In this document: in pieces, positions 1 to 9,361 of the stretch
Layout: every line of letters begins with the position of its first letter
Position numbering within the stretch: the first letter of the stretch is position 1
Source: Microcoleus sp. AS-A8
GTDB taxonomy: Bacteria > Cyanobacteriota > Cyanobacteriia > Cyanobacteriales > Coleofasciculaceae
Length of the DNA: 64,000 nucleotides
Direction of reading: 5' to 3'
Assembly (NCBI GenBank): GCA_039962225.1
Contig: JAMPKV010000013.1
Location: 1-64,000 of the forward strand
Program-made: the position numbers and the translations under genes
Notes under the pieces: generated by a model
Told to the model about the DNA's origin: nothing
The model's database searches: none
What the model saw: only the letters and a program-made list of their open reading frames with translations

Positions 1-121
1 CACCGCTAGAAATTGTGAAACAATATATTAACGGTCAACAAAAACCATCCTGACCGCCATTCATCCCCGCCCTAACTTCGCTTCGCTGCGTTTGAGGAAG
101 GGGAATTCTGACGAAAGAAGG
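1..121. other. window edge, no gene seen
   Basis: No reading frame with a start signal is visible here. Around 74-95 there is a short stretch built from cttcg/ctgcg units that resembles the small palindromic repeats found elsewhere in this window. It lies just beyond the 3' end of the minus-strand glycosyltransferase gene. Confidence 0.4.
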
Positions 122-1636
122 TTAAATCCAGGAGCGGAACCACATCCGGAGTTGATAATTGGGCATCGGTAGAGGAAGACCCAAATAGATAGGTAACCAG
201 AAAACAAACGCCGCAACAACGACACACAGAATCGTTAGGCTTGCACTTTTATACTGAGTTTGGTCACTGCGTAGCCAGCGATCCACCAACCAAGCCAGTG
301 CTAAGCCGGAAAAAACTGAGGCTCCCATGTAATGGTAGAGAAATGTGCAGCGCGTCACTTTCACCCAAGGCAATAAATTGGCCAGCCAACCCAGAACCAG
401 GAAGAGTGCAATCCAGGTGGAGGACGTTAGAGAAAATTTCCACCCGTCTCCTGCGATAAAGCGTTGAGCCAAACGGCACAACAGCCATAAGATGGCCGCC
501 GTTGAGAGCCACCACAAAAAAGGATTGCCAATCGCGTGAACATCATAAACATATTTCCCAGTTCCCGCCGGTAAGGGGGGATAGGCGGGGACTTGCTCGA
601 TCGGGTTACGAGCGGTTTGATAAAAGTAGGCCACTGGACGCCACATCAACAGCCAACTGAACCATCGAGAACAGTAAGGATGAACTTTGGGGCCATCCCC
701 AATTTTTTCGTGAAAGGTCAAAATATCATGCTGCGCTTGCCAGAACCCAGGCTCTGGATTCATTTGTAGATGCGGAATCCACAACAGGCTGTAAGTCAAA
801 ACGGGAATGATTGCCAAATTCCAGACAAACTGGACAAGCTTTAACTGGGTGAGGTTTTGCAGGGGAGTTCTCACTCCTTCTGAATCCTGTAAAGGCGATA
901 CTTCTGTGTCTTCCCGAAAGCCAGCGTGGGGGGGGAGAAACTTTTTAGATCGTTCCCTGGCTCGTTTTAACAGCCACCGCATCCACTGCATCACCCAAGC
1001 CGCCGCCCAAATCATATAAACGCCCATCAGGAACCATAATCCGTTCCACTTGATGCAAGCTGATGCCCCAAAAAACACACCCGATAGGGCAAGATTGAGC
1101 CAACGTCGCTGTTTTTGTGCCAAGGCTTTGAGAAAAAACAACTGACCCAATAACCCCAGGATGACTAAATAGACGTTGTTCAGGGCGTAGCGAGACTCAA
1201 CCAGGAACAGGCCGTCGGTGGCTGCAAATAGCGCGGCAATCAAAGCAAAACTCTTACGTCGATTGAGTGCATAAGCCAGTGCCCCCACCACTAAGGGAAT
1301 AAAGGAACCGGTTAAGGCATTCAGCCAACGGTAACTCCAAGAGGTACGTAGGGAACCCGTCAAACTGTTGAGGTTATCTTGCCCGATGGGAAGGTGAGTG
1401 CCAATCCACATGCCAATGGCGATAATGTACTGGCTCAAGGGGGGATGAGCATTAAAGAAATGCGTCCCTGTCAAGTAGTTGTTAGCAAACTTAGCGTAAT
1501 AAACCTCATCAAACACCAGAGTATTAAATCGACCCAGTCCCCAAAAGCGCAGGGCAACTGAGCAGATAAAGATAGCGCTCATGCCGAGGCCAAACCAAGG
1601 GATAGACGAGTTGGATAGCTTTTTAGACCAAGTCAT
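122..1636 (-). CDS. PMT-family (GT39-like) membrane glycosyltransferase
   Basis: A polytopic membrane protein of 504 aa resembling dolichyl-phosphate-mannose protein mannosyltransferases, which transfer a sugar from a polyprenyl phosphate to an extracytoplasmic acceptor. The first luminal loop carries the acidic pair of the family, FDEVYYAKF (D43, E44), followed by HPPLSQ, and the C-terminal third has the PMT_4TMC-like segment with many hydrophobic helices. Roughly residues 232-262, in a cytoplasmic-looking loop, form a hydrophilic insert containing two similar PLQ-type units; it looks like a repeat captured in frame. The gene stands alone, divergent from the purine permease. The acceptor is unknown; a role in glycosylating secreted proteins is inferred from the family. 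Confidence 0.82.
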   Translation of the reverse strand: MTWSKKLSNSSIPWFGLGMSAIFICSVALRFWGLGRFNTLVFDEVYYAKFANNYLTGTHFFNAHPPLSQYIIAIGMWIGTHLPIGQDNLNSLTGSLRTSWSYRWLNALTGSFIPLVVGALAYALNRRKSFALIAALFAATDGLFLVESRYALNNVYLVILGLLGQLFFLKALAQKQRRWLNLALSGVFFGASACIKWNGLWFLMGVYMIWAAAWVMQWMRWLLKRARERSKKFLPPHAGFREDTEVSPLQDSEGVRTPLQNLTQLKLVQFVWNLAIIPVLTYSLLWIPHLQMNPEPGFWQAQHDILTFHEKIGDGPKVHPYCSRWFSWLLMWRPVAYFYQTARNPIEQVPAYPPLPAGTGKYVYDVHAIGNPFLWWLSTAAILWLLCRLAQRFIAGDGWKFSLTSSTWIALFLVLGWLANLLPWVKVTRCTFLYHYMGASVFSGLALAWLVDRWLRSDQTQYKSASLTILCVVVAAFVFWLPIYLGLPLPMPNYQLRMWFRSWI

Positions 1637-1744
1637 AAAACCCTGCTTTTTAGCTCAAAGCTGTTGAAGGAAATGTGTCGCCTCATTCCAAACGTTTCTT
1701 CCTGAGACCTTAATCTTAGGTTTAGAGTGTGTTGGGCTACAGCC

Positions 1745-3199
1745 ATGAGTAATAGTGAAATCAATCAGTTGAGTCATCGCGAAGCCAATTCGAGTCCCGA
1801 TCCGTCTGGTCAACCACCCCCTACTGGGTGGCAAGGTGCGATCGCCCGGTTCTTCAAATTTCAAGAATACCGGACAACGATCCGCACAGAAGTCTTGGCA
1901 GGTATTACCACCTTTATGACGATGGCATATATTTTGGCAGTTAATCCGAGCATTTTGTCGAATGCCATTTTTTTGCAACAGCCACAGGATTTGTTCGGGG
2001 AACTGGTCATTGCTACGGCCATATCGGCGGCGATCGCATCCCTACTAATGGGCGTGGTGTCTAATTACCCCTTTGCTATGGCTCCTGGAATGGGACTGAA
2101 TGCCTTTTTTGCCTTCTCCATCGTCAAGGGACTGGGAATTAGTTGGCGCGTTGCCCTGACGGCGGTGTTACTGGAGGGACTCTTGACCATTGCTCTAACG
2201 GTATCCAATGTTCGCACCTACGTTGTCAATGCGGTTCCAGAATGCCTCAAACAAGCAACCGCTGCGGGAATTGGCTTGTTTCTGGCCTACATCGCCTTAT
2301 CTGGCGATCCCAAGACGGGAGGTGCGGGTCTAATTGTTGCTAATCCAGCGACGAAAACCGCTTTGGGCGACTTGAGTCAACCACCAACTTGGATGGCAAT
2401 GACAGGGATTCTCATTACCTGTGCATTAGTTGCTCGACGCATCAAAGGAGCGCTGCTATGGGGAATTTTAGCCACTGCCTTACTGGGATGGATTCTCGGC
2501 ATCGCACCCTCGCCTCAGGCAATTATCGCTTTCCCCCAGTGGCCTGGGGATTTACTGGGACAATCTGTGATCGGACTCGGTCAACTCGGCTCAACGAATC
2601 TGTGGGATTTACTAGCCATCGTCTTTGTTTTGGCGTTTGTGGATTTATTCGATACGGTTGGCACCTTGTCGGGAATCGGTATCCAAGGGGGATATATTGA
2701 CGAAAAGGGTGAACTCCCTCGTGTTGGTAAAACGCTGATTGCCGATGCCTGTGGTACCACAATTGGAGCTGTACTTGGAACTTCGCCCGTCACCACCTAT
2801 ATTGAGTCAGCCGCAGGAGTCGCCGAGGGGGGACGCACGGGATTTACCTCTGTCATTGTCGCGGCCTTATTCATGCTTTCGGTGTTTTTTATCCCCGTGC
2901 TAGCTGCCGTTCCTGCCTTTGCTACGGCACCAGCGCTGATTATTGTGGGTGTTTTGATGGCAGGGAATGTTCGGCTGATTCGTTGGGATGACCCGGCAGA
3001 GTCGATTCCCTCATTTTTGACCATCCTGATGATGCCATTGACGTACTCGATCGCGGAAGGTTTAGCGATCGGGTTTATTACTTACCCTTTAATTAAGACT
3101 TTTCAGGGCAAAACCCATGAAACCTCTGTTGCCGTATGGGTTCTGGCTGGAATTTTTGTCTTGCGATTTGTGATGATGGCGTTGAAATTTGGCGGCTAA
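1745..3199 (+). CDS. NCS2-family purine permease (AzgA-like)
   Basis: An integral membrane transporter, probably carrying guanine, hypoxanthine or adenine by proton symport. Family landmarks are PGMGLNAFFAF in an early helix, GIGLFLAYIALSG, DLFDTVGTLSGIG, and TSPVTTYIESAAGVAEGGRTG, the last being characteristic of the AzgA branch of NCS2. About twelve or more hydrophobic segments span the protein. The ATG at 1745 (MSNSEIN) is preferred over a GTG six codons upstream. The conserved FFKFQEYRTTIRTE, the usual N-terminus of AzgA-like proteins, begins about 35 residues in. The substrate is inferred from the family, not visible in the sequence. Confidence 0.88.
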   Translation: MSNSEINQLSHREANSSPDPSGQPPPTGWQGAIARFFKFQEYRTTIRTEVLAGITTFMTMAYILAVNPSILSNAIFLQQPQDLFGELVIATAISAAIASLLMGVVSNYPFAMAPGMGLNAFFAFSIVKGLGISWRVALTAVLLEGLLTIALTVSNVRTYVVNAVPECLKQATAAGIGLFLAYIALSGDPKTGGAGLIVANPATKTALGDLSQPPTWMAMTGILITCALVARRIKGALLWGILATALLGWILGIAPSPQAIIAFPQWPGDLLGQSVIGLGQLGSTNLWDLLAIVFVLAFVDLFDTVGTLSGIGIQGGYIDEKGELPRVGKTLIADACGTTIGAVLGTSPVTTYIESAAGVAEGGRTGFTSVIVAALFMLSVFFIPVLAAVPAFATAPALIIVGVLMAGNVRLIRWDDPAESIPSFLTILMMPLTYSIAEGLAIGFITYPLIKTFQGKTHETSVAVWVLAGIFVLRFVMMALKFGG

Positions 3200-3202
3200 T
3201 TC

Positions 3203-3235
3203 GATTTTGGATTTTGGATATTGGATTTTGGATTC
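3203..3235. repeat. short tandem heptamer-type repeat (GATTTTG units)
   Basis: Degenerate tandem copies of a GATTTTGG-like unit lie directly after the permease stop codon. Heptameric repeats of this kind are common in filamentous cyanobacterial spacers. A similar TTTTAGA series is found near 52473-52490. Confidence 0.6.
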
Positions 3236-3274
3236 TAAGCTTGAGAGTGTTGGCAAAGCTTGGAGATTCAGGCC

Positions 3275-4123
3275 ATGGAAATTAGGGTAATGAGCTTCAA
3301 TTTGCGCTATGACAAGCCTGATCCCGGTGACCATGCCTGGAAGGTGCGGAAACAGGCCGTGGCAGCATTGATTACCCATTATTCACCGGATATTATTGGC
3401 ACCCAAGAAGGACAAGCCCACCAGTTGCTGGACTTACATCGGTTGCTGCCGGATTACCAGAGTGTTGGGAGCGATCGCACGGGAACCGATACGGGTGAGT
3501 ATTGTGCTATCTTCTACCGAACTGAGCGGCTCAGGTGCCTAAGGATGCAGGATTTTGTTTTGAGCGATACCCCGGAAATCCCAGGGAGTATTAGCCCAGC
3601 TTGGGGCAATCCCATCCCGCGCATGGCTAGCTGGGCTGAATTTGCCGTTGCGGGGGAAGCCAGAACGATAACTCTTTTAAATACTCATCTCGACTACAAA
3701 AGTGTTCAGGCACGAGAATTAGGGGTAAAGCTGATCCGCGATCGGCTTTGCCGGTGCGCGGAGCGCAATCGCATCAGGCGTTCAGAGTTGGCTGAGTCTT
3801 ATCTGTTCCTCACGGGTGACTTTAACGCTGATCCGGGCACGGTTCCCAGGGAGATGTTGAAATCTCCTTTATCCAATGGTGTCACCCTGCACGACGCCTT
3901 GACGGGTATTGAATTAGAGCATCAACTCAGCTTTCACGACTTCACGGGTAAAGCAAGCGCTGCTATTGATACGATTTATTATGACAGCCGCATTAGTTTG
4001 CAAAATGTATGCATCGACGCTGAGCAATGGCTGGGACTTTGGCCTTCCGATCACTTTCCGGTCGTTGCCAATTTTGTCTCTACAGAACTCAACCCTGACA
4101 TACAGAGGAATAATAAGGATTAA
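3275..4123 (+). CDS. endonuclease/exonuclease/phosphatase family hydrolase
   Basis: A metal-dependent hydrolase of the EEP (DNase I-like) fold, about 283 aa. The conserved blocks are in order: MSFNLRYD at the N-terminus, GTQEG (metal-binding Glu), NTHLDY, TGDFNADP (Asp/Asn pair) and SDHFPV at the C-terminus (catalytic His). Proteins of this layout act on phosphodiester or phosphomonoester bonds in nucleic acids, inositol phosphates or lipids; the substrate cannot be told from the sequence. The ATG at 3275 (MEIRVMSFN) places the start just before the first motif; a TTG at 3260 and an ATG at 3290 are alternatives. No signal peptide is visible, so a cytoplasmic location is likely. Confidence 0.82.
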   Translation: MEIRVMSFNLRYDKPDPGDHAWKVRKQAVAALITHYSPDIIGTQEGQAHQLLDLHRLLPDYQSVGSDRTGTDTGEYCAIFYRTERLRCLRMQDFVLSDTPEIPGSISPAWGNPIPRMASWAEFAVAGEARTITLLNTHLDYKSVQARELGVKLIRDRLCRCAERNRIRRSELAESYLFLTGDFNADPGTVPREMLKSPLSNGVTLHDALTGIELEHQLSFHDFTGKASAAIDTIYYDSRISLQNVCIDAEQWLGLWPSDHFPVVANFVSTELNPDIQRNNKD

Positions 4124-4213
4124 AAGGATTGGAGCAGATGCCAAAAACGGTTCTCCCACCCTTGCAGTGCATAACCCCTATTTTCAGGTTAGTGAGGTCA
4201 TCGACGTAGTCCC

Positions 4214-5332
4214 ATGAAGGAATCCATCAGCAAGCTTCCTCGCCAGCTCAGTATTGGGTTAATCTTCCCGCTCCTTTTTCTCAATGGCTGGCTTCTGCTT
4301 CTGTTGGTTCAGATGCTACAGCCTTTGCCCAGCATTTTAATTACAGCTACCCTGATTGCATTTTTGCTCGATTACCCCATTCGCTTCCTCCACGAACGTG
4401 GAGTCAATCGAGGCATAGCGATGGGAGTAGTAGTCCTATTATTTTTGATGATTTTAGTCACTTTAGGACTGTTCTTGGTGCCAATCATTCTGCAACAGGC
4501 CAATGAATTGTTGACTCGCCTACCCGATTGGCTGAAGTCGGGTCAACAGCAACTGCAAAGCCTAGAAACTTGGGCGATCGCTCAACAGTTACCGATTGAT
4601 TTGAGTGGCACTTATAGTCAGATCATTGAACGAATAACGAGTCTACTGCGCTCTCTAACCAGTCAAGTCTTCAGTTTGATCTTTAATACCATTGGCAGTA
4701 TCGTCAATGTTTTCTTGACACTGGTGTTTTCTTTCTTCCTGGTTTGGAGAGGGGAACGATTGTGGAATGGCATCCTCAGCTGGTTTCCGGATCAGTGGGA
4801 TCAGCTCATCCGTCAATCCCTGCCCTACAATTTCGAGCGGTTTATTGCCGGTCAAGTCATTCTGGCGGTAATCATCAGTATTGCTCAGACAACAGCTCAG
4901 TTGATTTTGGGTGTGCCTTTAGCTCAACTCTTTGGCTTCGGTATCGGAGCCGCGAGTCTGATTCCCTTTGGTGGCACTACAGCTATTGTGATCGTGAGCT
5001 TGCTCCTAGCACTGAATAACTTTTGGTTAGGGGTTAAAGTTTTGGTAATAGCAGTCGTGATTAATCAAATCGTCGAGAATGTTTTGGGCCCGCGTATTGT
5101 TGGCGAACTAACCGGATTGAATCCCGTATGGATGCTAATTTCTCTGGATATTGGAGTTAAAACTGGAGGCGTTTTAGGATTGCTGGTAGCCGTGCCAATT
5201 GCGAGTTTTATCAAAGTAACCTTTGATACGATTCGCTCTTCCACACTCACGATCCAAATTGTATCGAGTACAGCAGAAATTCCTCCGACTCCTCAAGAGA
5301 ATGAGCAATCCCCATATTCAGCCCGTAAATAA
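4214..5332 (+). CDS. AI-2E family transporter (UPF0118/PerM-like)
   Basis: A membrane protein of 372 aa with the AI-2E exporter family layout: two N-terminal helices, a long amphipathic stretch with LFLVPIILQQANELLTRLPDWL, then a block of helices including the conserved LIPFGGTTAIVIVSLLLAL and NQIVENVLGPRIVG. Members have been linked to autoinducer-2 efflux, sodium/proton exchange or organic acid export, so the substrate is open. The C-terminal tail after about residue 345 is hydrophilic. The gene begins 90 bp after the EEP hydrolase on the same strand and may be co-transcribed. Confidence 0.85.
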   Translation: MKESISKLPRQLSIGLIFPLLFLNGWLLLLLVQMLQPLPSILITATLIAFLLDYPIRFLHERGVNRGIAMGVVVLLFLMILVTLGLFLVPIILQQANELLTRLPDWLKSGQQQLQSLETWAIAQQLPIDLSGTYSQIIERITSLLRSLTSQVFSLIFNTIGSIVNVFLTLVFSFFLVWRGERLWNGILSWFPDQWDQLIRQSLPYNFERFIAGQVILAVIISIAQTTAQLILGVPLAQLFGFGIGAASLIPFGGTTAIVIVSLLLALNNFWLGVKVLVIAVVINQIVENVLGPRIVGELTGLNPVWMLISLDIGVKTGGVLGLLVAVPIASFIKVTFDTIRSSTLTIQIVSSTAEIPPTPQENEQSPYSARK

Positions 5333-5731
5333 GAAGTTTGGCGGCGGCATTGGTCGGTTTCAAAACTATCTTCTACTCAGCGGGTCGCCATCCATTGCAT
5401 CACATTAAACTGTTCGGTAAAAATTGATGAAAGGGAGCGATCGCTTCCCTTTCCTTTCAAACTATGCAAATCACAAAACAGCCATACTACATTGCAGAGG
5501 CATAGCTTGCACTAGAAGAGGCGGCTGATACCCTCCGTTTCGATAACCCTCTTATTCCACAAAGAAGGGGGGTTGAATCAGAGGGGAATTCGATTAATTT
5601 TGAGGATGTTGGTTGAAGCTGATATCTATCTTGAATATGGGCAATCGATAATGGGAAAAATGTTCCAATTACCGATTACCATCCTTTGTCGTTTTCACGA
5701 ATTCAGGCGAGACTCAACCCCCCTATGAGAA
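5333..5731. other. intergenic spacer, no gene seen
   Basis: A 399-bp spacer between convergent genes. It contains one hairpin with HIP1 in its loop, annotated separately, and low-complexity runs of C and G near 5543-5585. No coding potential was recognised. Confidence 0.5.
5429..5453. terminator. hairpin with HIP1 loop, possible terminator
   Basis: GAAAGGGA at 5429-5436 pairs exactly with TCCCTTTC at 5446-5453, leaving a 9-nt loop that contains GCGATCGC. It follows the AI-2E transporter gene by about 100 bp. There is no long T-run, so termination is inferred from the stem and position only. Confidence 0.4.
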
Positions 5732-6355
5732 CTAGTCAATAATTTGTGGGCTGGGAGGTTGGGCATTGACATCTGCCTGAGACAAGTTAGGAATTGTCCA
5801 ATTGGTTTCACCCGCTTTAAACACATGAGCAGGAGCCACATTCAATTCAATTGCACCCGTCGCAGGATTTGTTCTGACAATCGACTGAGTTCCGTCTACA
5901 AACTTGACGGCAAGGGGTTCCGTCAACGCTTGTGCTTCCGCAGTGGGGCCGAGCACAACCTGAGTTCCCGCAGGTAGATAATATCCATCGCAATCCCAAT
6001 CATCATCCGTTTCCTCACCCGCCGCCAGGTAGTAGAGTTGTGTCGGAGATTTCTTTGGCTTGTTGGCATACACAGCCAGTGTCCCGGTGGTTTCGTTATG
6101 GCACTGCGCCCGCTTTCGAGCCGTTTCGATCACGTATTTCTGCTGTTGCAACTGGCTGAGCCTTTGCTGATAAGCTTCGGGCGTGTAACCCGCTTGTTCT
6201 GGATTGTCCTTAGCTTGCACTAATTGATTGATGGCTTGCGTGACTTCTGCGTAATCCGTTCCTTTCGTGAAGTCCTTACCTGCCCAAGAGGGAGGGGCAA
6301 TAATCAGGTTGACCAGAAGCACAATCGCGACGAGAGCAATTTTGAGAAATTTCAT
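5732..6355 (-). CDS. small secreted protein of unknown function (paralogue of 8492-9103)
   Basis: A 207-aa protein with a clear signal peptide: a basic start (MKFLK), a hydrophobic core and a PPSWAG cleavage region. The mature part shares several blocks with the protein at 8492-9103: an N-terminal helix with YAEVTQAINQL, an internal QCHNETTGTLAVY segment, YYLAAGEETDDDWDCDGYY (a W-D-C-x-G core), and a C-terminal IPNLSQADV. Each protein has one Cys in QC.NET and one in WDC, which could form a disulphide in the periplasm. No known domain was recognised. It is the last gene on the minus strand before a large spacer. Confidence 0.75.
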   Translation of the reverse strand: MKFLKIALVAIVLLVNLIIAPPSWAGKDFTKGTDYAEVTQAINQLVQAKDNPEQAGYTPEAYQQRLSQLQQQKYVIETARKRAQCHNETTGTLAVYANKPKKSPTQLYYLAAGEETDDDWDCDGYYLPAGTQVVLGPTAEAQALTEPLAVKFVDGTQSIVRTNPATGAIELNVAPAHVFKAGETNWTIPNLSQADVNAQPPSPQIID

Positions 6356-6484
6356 GGAATACTCCTTGTTTTGAGATTACTGGACATTCCAACTAAAAAT
6401 GTGAGGCAAAAGTTGGAAATAAGCTTCAAACTTAAGTGAGATATGAGCGAAGGAAACATCGTTAGGGAACCCCATACCGCTTGT

Positions 6485-7213
6485 CTACTTCAGAACTTTG
6501 AAAACTGGTGTTTGGGCTTGTAGCGTTTGACTAATCGTTGTTACTAGCTTCAACAGGTAAAGACCACTGATTACGAGCGTCAGTACTGCCAATCCGGGAT
6601 TTTCTAAAGTGCGGCTATCAACGAGAATTAACGTGCCCAAACTAATGAGTACAAAGGGCACCAGATAATTGCCGTAACGAGTGAGATTGTCTGCGATCGC
6701 AGGAACTTGAGTCAATCTGTAGGCGGCAAAACACCACACACCCACCAGTGAGAAAAACACAGCGAGAATGATTGCTAGATTTTGCCAATTGCAGCTTGCA
6801 AACAGCGGCATGTAGATTCCAATGTTATCACCGCCATTAGCAAAGGTTACCGCTGCCACACTATACGCTTGGGGTGAGATGAAGCTGCTAAACCAAGAAG
6901 GCTGCGCTGGTGTTTCGTCTGGTTCAGCATCATTTTCTTCAGCGGAATTCACTAAGCGGCTGAGGCCGATTGCAATGGGAACCAATCCTAACAGGCCAAT
7001 ATAGGGACGCGGCAACAACAAACTACCAAAGAAACTGGGAAGGCTGGCTGCAACTAGAGCGGCAAAGCCAAGATACTGTCCGGCAACGATGTGGCGTTTG
7101 CGAAAGATGGCATTGACCTGGGAAAAGAACAACATCAGAATCAAAATGTCATCCAGGTTGGTTGCCGTGAAGGCGGTAAAGCCCGTTGAAATTGCCGTCA
7201 GAAATCCATTCAT
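6485..7213 (-). CDS. CadD-family cadmium-resistance-type transporter
   Basis: A membrane protein of 242 aa similar to the CadD family of cadmium or cation efflux proteins. The signature is at the N-terminus, FTATNLDDILILMLFFSQV, containing the membrane Asp pair; a second conserved segment is TFANGGDNIGIYMPLFA in the middle. Six or so hydrophobic helices are visible. The loop around residues 82-105 is acidic and variable. Many cyanobacterial members have no known metal, so cadmium transport is only an inference. It lies on the same strand between a secreted protein and a DUF1003 gene. Confidence 0.78.
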   Translation of the reverse strand: MNGFLTAISTGFTAFTATNLDDILILMLFFSQVNAIFRKRHIVAGQYLGFAALVAASLPSFFGSLLLPRPYIGLLGLVPIAIGLSRLVNSAEENDAEPDETPAQPSWFSSFISPQAYSVAAVTFANGGDNIGIYMPLFASCNWQNLAIILAVFFSLVGVWCFAAYRLTQVPAIADNLTRYGNYLVPFVLISLGTLILVDSRTLENPGLAVLTLVISGLYLLKLVTTISQTLQAQTPVFKVLK

Positions 7214-7455
7214 TTCAGTTCATGCTCCAAATTCTGTTGTGCCTAAAGTCCGGACTTTTGGGCGACGCTGTAACAATCCTGTGTAGAGTGTGAGAAATGT
7301 CTTGAAGGGAATGCTTCTCACAACTTCCTCTTTGATTTACGTATAACTGAAGGATTGCTGATCAGTCACGAGACTACTAAAGGCGTTAAGAGTATTTTTA
7401 GTTGTTGACCGTTAATTCGACATCATCCAGATTCTTGCCAGATTCTTGACAAAAT

Positions 7456-8049
7456 TCACGAAGCGTGTTTCTTAGAGTGGGTATTGAGAACAGGCATCGT
7501 TGCAATCTTGTGGGAGTGATGCTCAAACTCATTCATGGAGTGAGTGGGTACCAACACAACTTTAACTTCGCTGGTGGCTTGCTGTTGCTTAATTAACACA
7601 GTTAGTTCATCTAGTTTTTTGGCATACTGAGCATCCAACTTTTCGTGCAGCAATTCGAGGTTTTGAGCCGCTTGTAAAGTCACTTGGTAATTGTGATTGG
7701 CGCTTTCCCGGTCTTCTTCAGACTGGCGATTCTGGCTCATCAAGACAACCGGAGCCGTGTAGGCAGAGGCAAACGAGAACACCAAGTTTAGCAGAATAAA
7801 GGGAGACTCATCCCAGTGAGGCACTCCGGGCATCAGATTTAAGCCAACCCATCCAGTCAGAATCGTTGATTGTCCAATCAGAAACGCCCAAGAACCCACT
7901 TTAGTTGCCATTTTGTCTGCCACTTTTTGACCAAAGGTTAAGGGCTTCTTCTCAGGGGGTTTAATTTTTCCAGCTTGTGGCTGTTTCAGAACGACAGGGG
8001 CTTGTTGCGATTCGTTGATACCGGGTTGAGTAGATGGAGCTGAGTTCAT
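7456..8049 (-). CDS. DUF1003 membrane protein
   Basis: A 197-aa protein with the DUF1003 core: a helix with VGSWAFLIGQSTILTGWVGL, a short loop with DESPFILLNLVFSFASAYTA, then VVLMSQNRQSEEDR followed by an amphipathic helix (NYQVTLQAAQNLELLHEKLD). Two transmembrane segments are predicted. The N-terminal 40 residues are rich in Gln, Pro and Lys. The function of the family is unknown. A purine-rich AAGAGG lies just upstream of the ATG. The gene is divergent from the paralogous secreted protein at 8492. Confidence 0.83.
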   Translation of the reverse strand: MNSAPSTQPGINESQQAPVVLKQPQAGKIKPPEKKPLTFGQKVADKMATKVGSWAFLIGQSTILTGWVGLNLMPGVPHWDESPFILLNLVFSFASAYTAPVVLMSQNRQSEEDRESANHNYQVTLQAAQNLELLHEKLDAQYAKKLDELTVLIKQQQATSEVKVVLVPTHSMNEFEHHSHKIATMPVLNTHSKKHAS

Positions 8050-8491
8050 GGGTTACCTCTTGGAATTTCAAATTCGTCTAATGCCTTTATCAGAGTGCGC
8101 TCCTGCATCTCTTCTATTGGTGCTGCACTCCTTATAGTTTCACAGTACGTGGCTTAACCAATAAGAGCAAATAGTTTTTATTGTCGAATTAATAACTTGA
8201 AGTGATTGATTAGGTCAAGCGTTATGCTCTGGACTTTTCAAAGCCTGCTACCCCTAACAGCATTGCTGGGATTTGCGGCTCCTTTCAATCCCAGTAAAGA
8301 ACTGTTCCCTGTTCCCCCTTTAATAAACTGAGTTTATCCATTCGACAAAAAAGAGTATTTGCTCTGATAAGCCGTGATTAATAGGATGAACTAATGTTTC
8401 TGTAATGAATTCTTGTCAAGCCGGAACGGCACTCTGGAGGAAAGACAGAAGCCCATTCAAAAACCATTTGTGGTTATCACAGGAGAAAGAT
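8050..8491. other. divergent promoter region with one hairpin
   Basis: A 442-bp spacer between divergent genes (DUF1003 on minus, secreted protein on plus). A perfect 8-bp stem, ctgggatt at 8266-8273 with aatcccag at 8287-8294, is the only clear structure. The spacer must contain promoters in both directions, but no convincing -35/-10 pair was identified. In-frame codons upstream of 8492 lack coding character. Confidence 0.45.
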
Positions 8492-9103
8492 ATGAAGAGT
8501 CTGTTCAAAATTGCGCTCGTTTTACTTGTATTTGTGGTGAATCTAGCGATCGCCCAACCCTCTCTAGCCGATCGACCCAAGGTATCCAAAAATCCTGACT
8601 ATATTCAGGTGACAAAAACGCTGAACGGTTTATCAGCACTCCAGGAAACTCAGGATGTCACTCCAGAAGTGCAACAGCGAATTGACGAGTTGACCTTGCA
8701 AAAAGCCGCGATCGAGTCGGGTGTCACCTGGGGACAATGCAGTAATGAAACCGGGAACACTATCGCCATCTTGGGTCCCGCCTCTGAGGAATCGAAGACT
8801 GGTGATAACAGTCTCTACTTCCTGGCAGACGGTGAGACAACTCCTGAAGGCTGGGATTGCCAGGGAATTTACCTACCGAGTGGCATCAACGTTGCAGGCA
8901 TTGAGTCAACACCTGCCACATTTACAATTCTGGATGGTACCCGTTTAATCGCCCGCCTTAATTCTGATACCTCTGCGATTGAGTTTAATGTTCCAGCACT
9001 CAAGTCTTCTCAGGAGAATAAGCTGACAATTCCCAACGTATCGCAGGCATTTATTGAATCTCGCATTCCCAGTACGTTCTCAGCCGTGGAAGTTGACGAT
9101 TAA
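8492..9103 (+). CDS. small secreted protein of unknown function (paralogue of 5732-6355)
   Basis: The ATG at 8492 is chosen because AGGAGA sits at 8481-8486 and because the signal peptide (MKSLFKIAL, hydrophobic core, QPSLAD cleavage region) begins there. The 203-aa product aligns by eye with the protein at 5732: YIQVTKTLNGL, GQCSNETGNTIAI, LYFLADGETTPEGWDCQGIY and IPNVSQAFI all have counterparts. The two Cys positions (QC and WDC) are conserved. The family was not recognised. The paralogues point away from each other across the CadD and DUF1003 genes, suggesting duplication and inversion or a functional linkage. Confidence 0.75.
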   Translation: MKSLFKIALVLLVFVVNLAIAQPSLADRPKVSKNPDYIQVTKTLNGLSALQETQDVTPEVQQRIDELTLQKAAIESGVTWGQCSNETGNTIAILGPASEESKTGDNSLYFLADGETTPEGWDCQGIYLPSGINVAGIESTPATFTILDGTRLIARLNSDTSAIEFNVPALKSSQENKLTIPNVSQAFIESRIPSTFSAVEVDD

Positions 9104-9361
9104 TCGGATGGGTACAGGTGGGTTGACGCGATGATTTAACGAATTGACCTGCAAGCTCTTCGGGTCAACTCACCGTACAAAGAATGGAAAGCTATTGAAT
9201 CGGACAATAACAATGATTGGAGTGCTGTTTGCTTGGGGATTCTCAAGACGAACAGAGGCTCAAATGTCAGCTCATTCGCCCACATTTTTAGTAGAGCCAG
9301 CCACGTTCAATCACTTTGATTAACTCCCTCATCGTTACTCACTCATTAGGCATTTTGGACT

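Noticed and set aside
1655-1978. Minus-strand frame overlapping the start of the purine permease gene
   Set aside because: It overlaps conserved AzgA-like coding sequence and shows no motif or start signal.
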